Shown piece by piece: positions 17,291-26,879 of a DNA stretch of 64,000 bases. The stretch spans positions 1,054,001 through 1,118,000 of the forward strand of contig NZ_RCWY01000001.1 of the NCBI RefSeq assembly GCF_003688625.1, read 5' to 3'. Position 1 is the first letter of the stretch; every line of letters starts with the position of its first letter. The notes under the pieces are model-generated. The model was not told the origin of the DNA. It worked only from the letters and a program-made list of their open reading frames with translations, and ran no database searches. Both the position numbers and the translations under genes were made by a program. Origin of the DNA: Sphingomonas sp. PP-CE-3A-406. GTDB lineage: Bacteria; Pseudomonadota; Alphaproteobacteria; Sphingomonadales; Sphingomonadaceae.

Positions 17291-18298
17291 TTACCACTCG
17301 ATCCCGATCTTGCCGAAATGCTCGCCGCTCTGCTGGAACGCGAACGCCTCGGCGAGATCGTCCAGCGCGAAACGACGGTCGATCACCGGGCGGATCGCGG
17401 TCGCCTCCAGCGCGCGGACGAAATCCTGCTGCTCGCGACGGCTGCCAACGATCAGGCCCTGTAGCCGCGCTTGCTTGCCCATCAGCGCTGCGGTGGGCAC
17501 CTCACCGCCGATCCCCGTCAGCACGCCGATCAACGAGATGTGCCCGCCGACCCTGACCGCATCGATCGACTGCGCCAGCGTACCGGGGCCGCCAACCTCA
17601 ACGACATGATCGACGCCGCGCCCGCCGGCCCAGTCCGCAACTTTACGCCCCCACTCGGGTTCGCTCCGATAGTTGAGCGTGAAGTCGGCCCCTAGATCGC
17701 GGGCACGGGCAAGCTTGTCCTCGGACGACGATGTGATCGCCACTGTCGCCCCCATCGCCTTGGCGATCTGCAACGCCCAGATCGAGACCCCACCCGTGCC
17801 AAGCAGGAGCACCGTGTCCCCGGCCTTCAGCTTGCCGTCGACCACCAGCGCGCGCCACGCGGTGAGGCCCGCAGTCGTGATCGAGGCGGCTTCGACGGAA
17901 TCATAGCCTTTGGGTGCCTTGGTGAACGCGGTGGCTGGCAGCACGACGTGGCTCTGCGCGAACCCATCGATGCCATCGCCCGGCGTGCGGCTGAAATCGC
18001 CGATGGTCGGCGTGCCGTCCTGCCAATCCGGGAAGAAGCACGACACCACATGATCGCCGACCGCGAACTCGGTCACACCTTCGCCGACGCTTTCGACGGT
18101 CCCCGCGCCATCGGACAGCGGTATGCGACCGTCTTCGGTCGGCATCCGGCCGAGCGCGACGCCAAGATCGTGAAAATTGATCGAACTGCCGTGCAACGCG
18201 ACACGGATCGCGCCCGGTGGCGGCGTGCCTGGATCGTCCCTTTCGGCGATCGCGATATTGTCGAGACCCGCGGGGGATCGTAGCGTCATGATCTTCAT
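17291..18298 (-). CDS. MDR-superfamily NAD(P)-dependent alcohol dehydrogenase/quinone oxidoreductase
   Basis: 335 residues from ATG 18298 (GGAG upstream). The GroES-like N-terminal domain has SSINFHDLGVALGRMP, IPLSDGAGTVESVGEGVTEFAVGDHV and FAQSHVVLP. The Rossmann domain has LLLGTGGVSIWALQIAKAMGA for cofactor binding, then VDHVVEVGGPGTL. The usual catalytic-zinc ligands of Zn-ADHs (early Cys, GHE) are absent: the position reads NFHD, so it may be a zinc-independent reductase. It lies 14 bp upstream of the glutaredoxin start and probably shares its transcript. Confidence 0.85.
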   Translation of the reverse strand: MKIMTLRSPAGLDNIAIAERDDPGTPPPGAIRVALHGSSINFHDLGVALGRMPTEDGRIPLSDGAGTVESVGEGVTEFAVGDHVVSCFFPDWQDGTPTIGDFSRTPGDGIDGFAQSHVVLPATAFTKAPKGYDSVEAASITTAGLTAWRALVVDGKLKAGDTVLLLGTGGVSIWALQIAKAMGATVAITSSSEDKLARARDLGADFTLNYRSEPEWGRKVADWAGGRGVDHVVEVGGPGTLAQSIDAVRVGGHISLIGVLTGIGGEVPTAALMGKQARLQGLIVGSRREQQDFVRALEATAIRPVIDRRFALDDLAEAFAFQQSGEHFGKIGIEW

Positions 18299-18376
18299 GT
18301 CGGCTCCTTCGATGCTGTAACGCACCGCCCCGCCGAACTGGCCCCGACCGCAACCCATAGCCACGTCGTCCGGCAC

Positions 18377-18408
18377 AAAAAAAGGGCCCGCCATCGCTGG
18401 CGAGCCCT
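18377..18408 (-). terminator. Rho-independent terminator of the TonB receptor gene
   Basis: Read on the minus strand, an 11-bp stem with one mismatch (AGGGCTCGCCA ... TGGCGGGCCCT), a 4-nt loop and a run of seven T follow the receptor stop codon by about 20 bp. Confidence 0.85.
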
Positions 18409-18428
18409 CAGGTCGGGGAGAGGAAGGA

Positions 18429-21400
18429 TCAGAACTTGATGGTCGTACCGATCGCGATGTTTCGGCCGAGCGAGTCGTAGCGCGACGGGATCGTGTTGGT
18501 TCGTGCGAGTGCGACGTTGTACGAGTCCACCACGATCGGCGGGTTCTTGTCGAACAGGTTGTTCGCGATCAGACGCAGCGAGAACTGCTTGGCGATCGCG
18601 AAGTTGAGCGCGAGATCGAAATAGCTCTGCGGCGCGACCCGGTAGTAGCTGGTCCGTGCCCGCGCATCGGTGCCGCCGATCGCCGGATCACCCGAATTGT
18701 CCGCATTGGTCAGCGATCCGACATAGCGCCAGTTGAACGACGCGCTGAAACCGCGGCCGACCGTCGTGTAGGTCGCGCGCAAGCCGTGCGACCATTTCGG
18801 GATCAGCTGGCCGCAACCATTGCCGTAATAGCCCGCGCAGTTGCGCTGCGGCTGGACCGGCGAGTCCTGGCCACCCGCAAACGTCGTCAACGACCCATTG
18901 AAGTTCCAGTCGATCTTGCCGACCGTCGCCAGGTCCATCGTGTACTGCGCCTGGAAATCATAGCCGCGCGCGATCGACGTGTAGTAGTTGGTCGTGCCCT
19001 GGCGGATGAAGCCAGTCGTCGGGTTGGTGCTTGCGTTGGAGAACAACGTGCCCGTGCCCGGGTTACGGACGATGCCCTGGCAGAAGAACGCATCGCCGTT
19101 CGAGCGCTGACAGCCATCGGTGTAATAGCTGTAGTCGTTGAAGCCGAGCGAGTCGTTGATCTTGATCCGGTAGCGGTCGACCGAGAAGAACAGCCCACGG
19201 ACGAACCTCGGCTTCACGATCAGGCCATAGGTCTGCGTGTAGGCGGTCTCCGGCTCGGCGGTGAAGCCACCCGACCGGACGGTGCACGCTGCCGAACCGT
19301 TCGGCGTCGTGCCGTTGCTGCAGAGCAAGGACTGGCTGCCATAGAGCGCATCGGACAATCCGGTTGCCCGGCAAACGTCACGCGACGCAACCGGCGCGCC
19401 GAACGTCACGCCGTTGGGGCCATTGGTGACCGTCGGCGCACAGAAGTCGCTGAAGGTGCCAGCCCCGCCGGATGCGAAGTCGATATTCGTTGCCTGGCGG
19501 ATTTCGGTGACCGTCGGCGCGCGCTGCGCCTTGTTGAACGAGGCGCGGAACGTCAGATCGCTGACGGGCGCGTAGATGCCCTCAACCTTCCAGGTGTTGA
19601 AGGTGTCCGGATTGCTGCTGTACTTCGACAGGCGATAGCCACCGTTCACCTGAAGCAGGTCGGCAAATCGCTTATGCTCGACCAGCGGGACTTGGAGTTC
19701 AGCGTTCGCTTCCCAGACGTCCTGCTTGAGATAGCTGTCGGTACCGCCGAGGGCACCGCGATACGCCGCGTCGGCGGTCGATTTCAGCGTATCCTTGCGA
19801 TACTCGGTCCCCAACGCGATCGCGATGCCCTGCTCGGCAAACGGCGAGGTGATGCCGTATTTGCCGAGGTCGCCGGTGACGTTGGCCTGCACGTCATACA
19901 GCGTGCCGGTGGTCACGGCGGTACCCGTGTTCAACAGATAGTTGACCAGCGCCGGATTGGTGTTGCCGGCGCTGAACGCGTCGAACGGAACGCAGCCGGC
20001 ATCGGCGGTCGTGGCGCAGGTCGGCGCCGCGAGCGTACCACCGACATTGATCGAGTTCTGCAACCGCGTCGAATTGACGAAGGTAGGCGTGTAGTCCTGA
20101 TGGTTGCGGGCATAGACGCCGCCGACATCATAGGTCCACGCGCTGCCGACCTTGCCGCGGATACCGGCTGTAAAGCGGGCGCCGGTGTTCAGATAGGTAT
20201 CCGGCTGATCGTTGTTATCGCCGAGACGATAGGCGATATTGATTGGTGCGGTCGTGGCGGTACCGGCAGCCGCCCCGCAGATCGCGGTGGCCTGCGAGCC
20301 CGACAGGAACGGGTTGTTGCAGTTGACCTGGACGTTGCCGCCCGCGATCCCCGGATAGTTGGTGTACGATTTATCGCGGAACCAGATACCAGAGCCGTAC
20401 AGCTCGGCGTTGGGCGAGATGTCGAAGCTGACGAAGCCGCCGGCGTTGATCCGCTCAGACGGACGCTGATAAGAGTAATTGTTGAAATAGTTCGAGGCGT
20501 TGCCGGGACCCGCGCCGAACGGGACGAAGGTGCGCGAACCATTGGGATTGTTGACGAATTGCGCGTCCTTGTTCGCGCCGCTGAGCGGCGTGACGAGACC
20601 GCTGGTCGAGCTGCTCGGCGTCAGACCGCACGAGATCGGCGCGTTCAGACTCGTCTGCGTCAGGTAGCAGCCGGTGTTCGACCGGTCCGACAGCAGCACG
20701 GGGTCGGTATGCTTGTAGTTGGCGAACCCGGAAATCCGCAGCTTGCCGTCGAAGAACTTCTTGCCGGCGGTCAGCGTGAGGTCGGCACGGCCGCCGTCGT
20801 TGGTCAGGCCACGCACGCTGTTGAAGCCCGCCGCGCGTGCCAGCGGCGACACGACCGTATCCTTGTTGTTGTGATTGTAGAAATTATAGTTGCCGTCGAG
20901 CTGGATGCCCTCGAAATCCTTCTTGAGGATGAAGTTGACGACACCCGCGACAGCGTCCGAACCGTACACCGACGAAGCGCCGCCGGTCAGCACGTCGACG
21001 CGCTCCAGCAGGGTCGCGGGAATGATGCCGACGTCCTGGCCGTTCTGCGTGCCGATGCGCTTGCCGTCGATCAGCACGAGCGTCCGCTCGAACCCGAGGC
21101 TGCGCAGCTTGATCCGCTGGCGACCGTCCGAATCGGCATAGGTCTGCTGGCTGTCGGGCGCGACCTGCGGCAGGCGGTTCAGCACGTCCTCGACGTTGAC
21201 CGCCGCCTGCGCGCGAATGTCCTGCGAGGTCACCGAGGTAATCGGCGCGGCGGAGGTCGTGTTGGGGCGCTGGATGCGCGATCCGGTGACGACGATCGAC
21301 TGGTTCGCGCCGCTATCGGCGTTGGCGGGAGCGACTGCGGTGGTCGCGTCGGCCTGAACCTTGGCTTGTGCGGGCGTGTTGGCGCTGTCCTGGGCTGGGG

Positions 21401-21536
21401 CCTGAACCGGGGCCTGGACTGGGGCCTGAGCCGGAGCGACCGGGCCAGCGGCGGCATCCTGTGCCACCCCGGGCGTGGCCCAGATCATGAGCGATCCCAC
21501 AAGCGCAACGCGCGATACCGAATGACTGAAATTCAT
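18429..21536 (-). CDS. TonB-dependent outer-membrane receptor
   Basis: 1035 residues. A signal peptide (cleavage near GVAQ, residue 26) precedes an unusual low-complexity linker of about 50 residues built from APVQAP/APAQ repeats. The plug domain follows: SIVVTGSRI, VEDVLNRLPQV, LVLIDGKRI, ERVDVLTGGASSVYGSDAVAGVVNFILKK. The 22-strand barrel ends in GTTIKF with C-terminal Phe. The barrel has Cys pairs in surface loops. Receptors of this long sphingomonad/Caulobacter type import oligosaccharides or other large nutrients. Lying 2 kb from the xylan genes it may bring in xylo-oligosaccharides, but this is inference. It is monocistronic with a strong terminator. Confidence 0.92.
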   Translation of the reverse strand: MNFSHSVSRVALVGSLMIWATPGVAQDAAAGPVAPAQAPVQAPVQAPAQDSANTPAQAKVQADATTAVAPANADSGANQSIVVTGSRIQRPNTTSAAPITSVTSQDIRAQAAVNVEDVLNRLPQVAPDSQQTYADSDGRQRIKLRSLGFERTLVLIDGKRIGTQNGQDVGIIPATLLERVDVLTGGASSVYGSDAVAGVVNFILKKDFEGIQLDGNYNFYNHNNKDTVVSPLARAAGFNSVRGLTNDGGRADLTLTAGKKFFDGKLRISGFANYKHTDPVLLSDRSNTGCYLTQTSLNAPISCGLTPSSSTSGLVTPLSGANKDAQFVNNPNGSRTFVPFGAGPGNASNYFNNYSYQRPSERINAGGFVSFDISPNAELYGSGIWFRDKSYTNYPGIAGGNVQVNCNNPFLSGSQATAICGAAAGTATTAPINIAYRLGDNNDQPDTYLNTGARFTAGIRGKVGSAWTYDVGGVYARNHQDYTPTFVNSTRLQNSINVGGTLAAPTCATTADAGCVPFDAFSAGNTNPALVNYLLNTGTAVTTGTLYDVQANVTGDLGKYGITSPFAEQGIAIALGTEYRKDTLKSTADAAYRGALGGTDSYLKQDVWEANAELQVPLVEHKRFADLLQVNGGYRLSKYSSNPDTFNTWKVEGIYAPVSDLTFRASFNKAQRAPTVTEIRQATNIDFASGGAGTFSDFCAPTVTNGPNGVTFGAPVASRDVCRATGLSDALYGSQSLLCSNGTTPNGSAACTVRSGGFTAEPETAYTQTYGLIVKPRFVRGLFFSVDRYRIKINDSLGFNDYSYYTDGCQRSNGDAFFCQGIVRNPGTGTLFSNASTNPTTGFIRQGTTNYYTSIARGYDFQAQYTMDLATVGKIDWNFNGSLTTFAGGQDSPVQPQRNCAGYYGNGCGQLIPKWSHGLRATYTTVGRGFSASFNWRYVGSLTNADNSGDPAIGGTDARARTSYYRVAPQSYFDLALNFAIAKQFSLRLIANNLFDKNPPIVVDSYNVALARTNTIPSRYDSLGRNIAIGTTIKF

Positions 21537-21736
21537 ATCCTACCCCTATGGCCGACAGCGCCGTACGACCGCGCAGTTCCTCCCAGCACGCTTGATCAGA
21601 TAATTGGTTCCGTCAATACCTATGCAATACCTTTATGGAACATTTACGATGGATTGTTGCAAATGTGCGTCACCTCTTGGCGGGTGGGCCGCGCCTGCGT
21701 AGCATGCTGCACATACACCCGATGGAGGATCGACCG

Positions 21737-22759
21737 TTGACGACAAGGCGCTCATTGCTCGCGGGTCTCGGAACCTGTGGAACTCTGTCATTGGCCGCAT
21801 CCTACGCGCAGGCGGCAAGCGTTCCCGCCCCCGGGGGCACGTCCCGAGGCGAAGGCGCGATGATCGTGTCGACATGGGATTTCGGCGCGGCGGCGAACGC
21901 AGCGGCATTTGCCAAGCTCAAAGCAGGTGGCACGTTGATCGATGCGGTCGAGGCCGGCGCGATGGTGCCCGAAGCGGATCCGACCAACCACAGCGTCGGC
22001 TATGCCGGCTATCCGGACCGCGACGGGCACGTCACGCTCGACGCGGTCATCATGGACGATGCCGGCGGGGTCGGCGCGGTCGCGGCGCTGGAGAATACGG
22101 TCCATGCGATCTCCGTTGCCCGACGGGTCATGGAACGGACGCCGCACACCTTCCTGGTCGGCGAAGGCGCGACGCGGTTCGCGCGCGATCAGGGGTTTCC
22201 CCAGCAATCTCTGCTGACTCCCGAATCCGAGAACGCGTGGCGGGATTGGCTCAAGACCGCGAAATACCAGCCCGAAGCCAACAGCGAGAACCGCACGCGC
22301 ACCCCAGGCGGTGCGCTCGATCACGATACGATCGGCCTGCTCGCCCGCAGCGCGGACGGCCGGCTCGCCGGCGCCTGCACGACCTCGGGGATGGCGTTCA
22401 AGATGCGCGGCCGCGTCGGCGATTCGCCGCAGGTCGGTTCGGGCCTCTACGTGGAGGCCGGCGTCGGCGGTGCGACCTCTACGGGACTAGGCGAGGAAGT
22501 CACCCGGGTCGCAGGGTCGGCACGAGTCGTCGCATCGATGCGGTCGGGCGCCTCCCCGCAAAAAGCCTGCGAAGAGGTCGTGCGCCATATCGCCCATCTG
22601 CGCGGCGATGCCGTTCGCGGCGTGCAGGTCGGCTTCCTCGCGCTCGACCCGAAGGGCAATGTCGGCGCGTTCTGCCTGCTTCCCGGATTTACATACGCCG
22701 TCACCGACGCGCACGGCGTGACGAAGGTTCTCAAGGCTGCTTCGCTGTTTCAGGCCTGA
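21737..22759 (+). CDS. Tat-exported N4-(beta-N-acetylglucosaminyl)-L-asparaginase (glycosylasparaginase)
   Basis: 340 residues if translation starts at TTG 21737, where GGAGGA sits 7-8 bp upstream and MTTRRSLLAGLG makes a twin-arginine signal. ATGs at 21722 and 21704 are in frame; the first overlaps the ribosome site. The Ntn-hydrolase pattern is clear: IVSTWDFG, the alpha-chain end GALDHDTIGLLA where Thr198 would be freed by self-cleavage, AGACTTSGMAFKMRGRVGDSP, and VEAGVGGATSTGLGE. It removes the GlcNAc-Asn link from N-glycopeptides or cleaves related beta-aspartyl amides, probably in the periplasm. It is divergent from the TonB receptor. Confidence 0.9.
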   Translation: MTTRRSLLAGLGTCGTLSLAASYAQAASVPAPGGTSRGEGAMIVSTWDFGAAANAAAFAKLKAGGTLIDAVEAGAMVPEADPTNHSVGYAGYPDRDGHVTLDAVIMDDAGGVGAVAALENTVHAISVARRVMERTPHTFLVGEGATRFARDQGFPQQSLLTPESENAWRDWLKTAKYQPEANSENRTRTPGGALDHDTIGLLARSADGRLAGACTTSGMAFKMRGRVGDSPQVGSGLYVEAGVGGATSTGLGEEVTRVAGSARVVASMRSGASPQKACEEVVRHIAHLRGDAVRGVQVGFLALDPKGNVGAFCLLPGFTYAVTDAHGVTKVLKAASLFQA

Positions 22760-22876
22760 CACAGACTGAAGCTGGACGCTGGCGTTCCGCAATACCAATC
22801 ACGCCCCACAGAATTTCTTGTGGCGGAATATCCGTCGTCCGATCGCGAACCGGGGCTCAGCGGCCCGGTTCACGAT

Positions 22877-24676
22877 CTACTGGACCGAATGACGCCGTTC
22901 ACTGATAGGCAGGTCGAACAGCAGTTCGCGGACATAGCGGACCGGCGGCGAACCGTGGTTCAGCAGCGCGTCGTTGTACCGCTTGAGGTCGAACGCCGCG
23001 CCCTGCCGCTTCCTCGCCTCTTCCCGCAGCGCCATGTGCTCCGAATAGCCGGTGAAATAGCTCAGCAACTGCGTCGAGCCGAGCGAGGCGCGGACCCATT
23101 TGCCCGCCGCCTCGCGCTCCTGCTGGAACGCGGTGTGCGTCATCAGCTGCATCGCCTGCTCGCGCGTCATGCCCTCGGTGTGGATGCCGATGTCGAGTAG
23201 CGAGTTCGAGATCGAGCGCAGCCGCATCTTGAGCACAGTCAGCTTGAACAGCGGATCGCCGTTCATGAAGCCCTCGTCCGCCATCATGCCCTCGGCATAG
23301 ACCGCCCAGCCCTCGACGAACGGCCCCGAGCCGAGCACCGCGCGCAGCGTCGACTGAGTCGCATTGGCGTGCGCGAGCTGGAGATAATGCCCTGGCATCG
23401 CCTCGTGCACCGCCAGATCGTGGATCATGTAGTCGTTATATTCGCTGAGGAACGAGGTCGCCTGCGCCTCGGTCCAGTCGCCGGGGATCGGCGACACGGC
23501 GAAGAACGTGCCGAGGTTCTTTTCCAGCGGGCCGGGCGAATCGCAGTAGGCTACCGCGACGCCCTGCTGGAACTTGGGCATCGTGATGATCTTCACGGGG
23601 CCGTCGGGCATCCCGACCAGACCCTTGTCGCGGACGAACGCGGTCGCCTGCGCCAGTGCCTTGGTCGAGGCGTCGATCATGCCGTCGCGTGCCGGACGCT
23701 TGGCGTAGGTGAGTTCGAGCGCGAGCTGGATCGCGGCCTGTTGCTGCGCTTCGGACGGCTTGTCGGGAAGCAGCAGCGCGCCCTTTTGGGCGCCGAAAAT
23801 CTGGCGCGCGATCGCGTACATCTGCGCACGCGTGTCGACGATCGCGGCCTGCGCGCGGCGCTTGATCTCGGCCCGGGTGAGGTCGGATTGCAGCGCGAAG
23901 CCGAGCTTCTTGTCGTAGAGCGCCGCGCCGAGGCGGAAGTCGCCCTTCGCGCCGGGGACGAGCGTCTTCTCGAGCCAGACCTGATGCTCTGCGACCGCCG
24001 CCTTTAGTTTCACGAGCGCGGCGTCGAACCGCTTGGCGTCCGCTGCCGACAATTCGCTCTCGTGCGGCGCGAGCATGGTCTCGGCGATGTCGACGATGCC
24101 GCTGTTCTGTTTCGCCACGGTCGTCGCGTAGATCGACGGTACGCGGGCGGGGACGATGTTCGCGCGCGCCTGTGCCAGCAACGCGGGAAGCGCCGCCATC
24201 CGCGCGGTCGCCGCGTTCAGCCGCTGCGGCCACGGTGCAAAATCGCGGGCAGCGAGCGAATAGAGCGAGCTGCCGGCGATGTCGTTATAGACCTGCGGGT
24301 CCCACGCCCACCCGCCGAGCGTCTCGGTATCCCAGATGTCGTAGCGCAGCGCATTGTCGAGCAATGCCGCATCGACCTGCTCCTCGCGCGACAGGGCTTT
24401 GCGGTCGATCCGCTGGAGATCGGCGAGCATCGCCTTCGAGAACGCCTCTCGCTTGCCGCGCCCTGCGGCCGACATGTCGGTGATCTGCGTGTCGAACCGG
24501 TGATCGCCGAGCGCGGTCGCCGACGATGGATTGAGCTGCGCCAGGCCATCGACATAGCGCTTCGACAGAGACGCGAACGCGCTCGTCTCGGCTTGCGCCG
24601 CCAGCGCGGGCGCAGGGATCGACGAGACGGGCAGCGCCAGCATCGCGACGCCGAGCAACAGACGGAAATTACGCAT
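22877..24676 (-). CDS. Secreted DUF885-family putative metallopeptidase
   Basis: 599 residues with a Sec signal peptide (about 1-27, PALAAQ). The DUF885 hallmarks are FAVSPIPG near 392, HDLAVHEAMPGHYLQLAH (HExxxxH at 424-430) and EGWAVYAEGMM. Together these resemble a gluzincin-like zinc site as in M2/M3-type peptidases. Length is typical. Members are often secreted in sphingomonads and xanthomonads, and their substrates are unknown. The start lies 17 bp downstream of the prolyl-oligopeptidase stop, so the two peptidase genes are very likely one operon for peptide degradation. Confidence 0.85.
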   Translation of the reverse strand: MRNFRLLLGVAMLALPVSSIPAPALAAQAETSAFASLSKRYVDGLAQLNPSSATALGDHRFDTQITDMSAAGRGKREAFSKAMLADLQRIDRKALSREEQVDAALLDNALRYDIWDTETLGGWAWDPQVYNDIAGSSLYSLAARDFAPWPQRLNAATARMAALPALLAQARANIVPARVPSIYATTVAKQNSGIVDIAETMLAPHESELSAADAKRFDAALVKLKAAVAEHQVWLEKTLVPGAKGDFRLGAALYDKKLGFALQSDLTRAEIKRRAQAAIVDTRAQMYAIARQIFGAQKGALLLPDKPSEAQQQAAIQLALELTYAKRPARDGMIDASTKALAQATAFVRDKGLVGMPDGPVKIITMPKFQQGVAVAYCDSPGPLEKNLGTFFAVSPIPGDWTEAQATSFLSEYNDYMIHDLAVHEAMPGHYLQLAHANATQSTLRAVLGSGPFVEGWAVYAEGMMADEGFMNGDPLFKLTVLKMRLRSISNSLLDIGIHTEGMTREQAMQLMTHTAFQQEREAAGKWVRASLGSTQLLSYFTGYSEHMALREEARKRQGAAFDLKRYNDALLNHGSPPVRYVRELLFDLPISERRHSVQ

Positions 24677-24693
24677 CTTGGAATTCCTGACGA

Positions 24694-26802
24694 TCAGCGT
24701 TGTGGCGCGAGTTGTGCGTTCAGATAGACGGTGACGAGCGCGGCGCGCTTGGCGTCCTCGATCTTGTCGGCGCCCGCCGCGTGGCCGCCCTCCGGGTTCT
24801 CGTAATAGAAGAACGGGTCGCCATACGCCTCCAGCCGCGCGGCGAATTTGCGCGCGTGGCCGGGGTGGACACGGTCGTCCTCGGTCGACGTGTAGATGAA
24901 CGGCACCGGATATTTCATGCCGCGCTTCAGGTTCTGGTAGGGCGAATATTGCGAGATAAACGCCCAGTCCGCCGGCTTGTCAGGATCGCCATATTCACCC
25001 ATCCACGATGCGCCCGCCGACAGATGCGAATATTTCTGCATGTCGAGCAGCGGCGATCCCATCACGATTGCGCCGTAGAGATCGGGTCGCTGCTCCATCG
25101 CCACGCCGACCAGCAGGCCGCCGTTCGACCGCCCCGACACCGCGATCTTGCGCTTGGCGCTGACACCGGTGCGCACCAGATCGTCACCAACCGCGTGCAG
25201 ATCGTCATACGCCTTTTGCCGGTTCTCGCGCAGCGTCGCCTGATGCCAGCGCGGGCCGTACTCGCCGCCGCCGCGGATGTTGGCGAGCACGAACGCGTTG
25301 CCCTCCTCGACCCAGAACAGCCCGGCCGGGCCCGAGCGGTACGGCTGATCGACGAGATAGGTCGGCGTCTGCGCGTTGCGGAACCCCCCATAGGCATGGA
25401 CGAGCGCGGGCACCGGGCCCGTCGTGCCCTTCTTGCGCACGAGGAAATACGGTATCTTCGTCCCGTCCTTCGACGTCGCGAACCGCTGTTCGACCTGCAT
25501 CCGGGACGCATCGAACCGCGCCGGCAGCGTGTCGACCGCGACCGGCTTGGCGGCTGGTCGGACCGCATACAAGGCCGGCGGGCTGAGGAACCCCTCGACC
25601 ATCGCATAGGCCAGATCGTCCTTGCCGGCGGTCGCCTCGAGATGGATCGTCGACGCGGTCGGCAACGCCGCGATCGACTGGGTCCAGACACCGTCGGCAC
25701 CGCGCGTCAGCGACACCAGCCGCCCCGACACGTCGTCAAGCATCTTCACCCATAACACCGACTTGCTTGAATCGACCTGTTCGACGGCCTGTCTGGCGGT
25801 CGGCACCAGCACGCGCTCGATCGTCGGATCACGTCCGGCCAGCACGTCGGCGATCGCATAGGCGACCACCGCGCCGGCGGGAATGCCGCGCCAGTCCGAC
25901 GACAGCGTCGCGATCAGCCGCCCGTCGAGCACCGTGTCGATCACCGCATCGTCGGGCAACGGCGTCGCCACCAGTCGGCCATCGGCCGCGACATGACTCC
26001 GCTTGGCATGGAAGAAATCGACGTCGCGCGACACCAGCGCATAGCGGCGGTCGCCCTCGGTGAAGACCGCCGTATTGATCCCGACATCGCTCGGCGCAGC
26101 GCTGGCGATCTCGGTCGCGGCGGACAGCGGTGTGCCCCGTCGCCACAGCTTTGCTGTCCGCGGCAGACCCGAGGTGGTGAGGCTGTCCGGCCCGAAGTCG
26201 GTCGCGACATACAGCGCGTCCGGCCCGGCCCAGTTTACGCCTGACTTGAACATCGGCACGACGAAACCGTTCGCGACGAACTTGCCCGAGGGAATGTCGA
26301 ACTCGCGCTCGACCACCGCGTCGCCGCCGCCGTTCGACAGCGCCACCATGCAGCGATCGTAGGACGGCGATCGGCAGGTCGCGCCCTTCCACACCCAGCT
26401 CTTGCCCTCCGCCTTGCCCAGCGCATCGACGTCGATCAGCGTCCGCCACACCGGCTTGCCGCTGCCGAACGAGGCGAGCGACGCTACCCGCCACAGGCCG
26501 CGCGGATTCGCCTTGTCCTGCCAGAGGTTGACGACCTGATCGCCGAGGATCTGGTCGGGCGTCGCGATCTGGCGATCCGCCTGCAACAAATCGAGCGCAC
26601 GCTGGCGGTAGCGCGCATAGCCGGGCTTGGCTTCGAGCGCGGCGAGCGACTGCGTGTTCCACCGCTTCACCGTATCGAGCGCACGCGTGCCGTGAATGTC
26701 CTCGAGATACGCGTTCGGATCGGTAGCGGGGGCCGGCGTCTGCGCCAACGCGGTTGTGGAAAGGGCCAGCAAGGCCAGGAACGGCAGGCGTCTTTGCATC
26801 AT
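24694..26802 (-). CDS. Secreted S9-family prolyl oligopeptidase
   Basis: 702 residues from ATG 26802; a GTG one codon upstream and an ATG one codon downstream are alternatives. A signal peptide (LALLALSTTALAQ) shows it acts outside the cytoplasm. The seven-bladed propeller occupies roughly 60-420. The alpha/beta hydrolase domain carries nucleophile Ser559 in GRSNGG, Asp642/643 in TEDDRV, and His674 in EGGHAAG. VHAYGGFRNAQTP and NIRGGGEYG are S9A motifs. It should cleave short peptides after proline. It precedes the DUF885 gene by 17 bp. Confidence 0.92.
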   Translation of the reverse strand: MMQRRLPFLALLALSTTALAQTPAPATDPNAYLEDIHGTRALDTVKRWNTQSLAALEAKPGYARYRQRALDLLQADRQIATPDQILGDQVVNLWQDKANPRGLWRVASLASFGSGKPVWRTLIDVDALGKAEGKSWVWKGATCRSPSYDRCMVALSNGGGDAVVEREFDIPSGKFVANGFVVPMFKSGVNWAGPDALYVATDFGPDSLTTSGLPRTAKLWRRGTPLSAATEIASAAPSDVGINTAVFTEGDRRYALVSRDVDFFHAKRSHVAADGRLVATPLPDDAVIDTVLDGRLIATLSSDWRGIPAGAVVAYAIADVLAGRDPTIERVLVPTARQAVEQVDSSKSVLWVKMLDDVSGRLVSLTRGADGVWTQSIAALPTASTIHLEATAGKDDLAYAMVEGFLSPPALYAVRPAAKPVAVDTLPARFDASRMQVEQRFATSKDGTKIPYFLVRKKGTTGPVPALVHAYGGFRNAQTPTYLVDQPYRSGPAGLFWVEEGNAFVLANIRGGGEYGPRWHQATLRENRQKAYDDLHAVGDDLVRTGVSAKRKIAVSGRSNGGLLVGVAMEQRPDLYGAIVMGSPLLDMQKYSHLSAGASWMGEYGDPDKPADWAFISQYSPYQNLKRGMKYPVPFIYTSTEDDRVHPGHARKFAARLEAYGDPFFYYENPEGGHAAGADKIEDAKRAALVTVYLNAQLAPQR

Positions 26803-26879
26803 CACTCTCTTTCGTTCGATGATGCGACCTTAGGCAGCGTAGTCCGCTCTGCTAACCCCTTCTCTCCGCCGATCCGCGA

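Noticed and set aside
18786..21740. 984-codon plus-strand open frame opposite the TonB receptor
   Set aside because: Composition (Arg, Val, Ala) is that of an antisense shadow; the receptor has signal peptide, plug motifs and C-terminal Phe.
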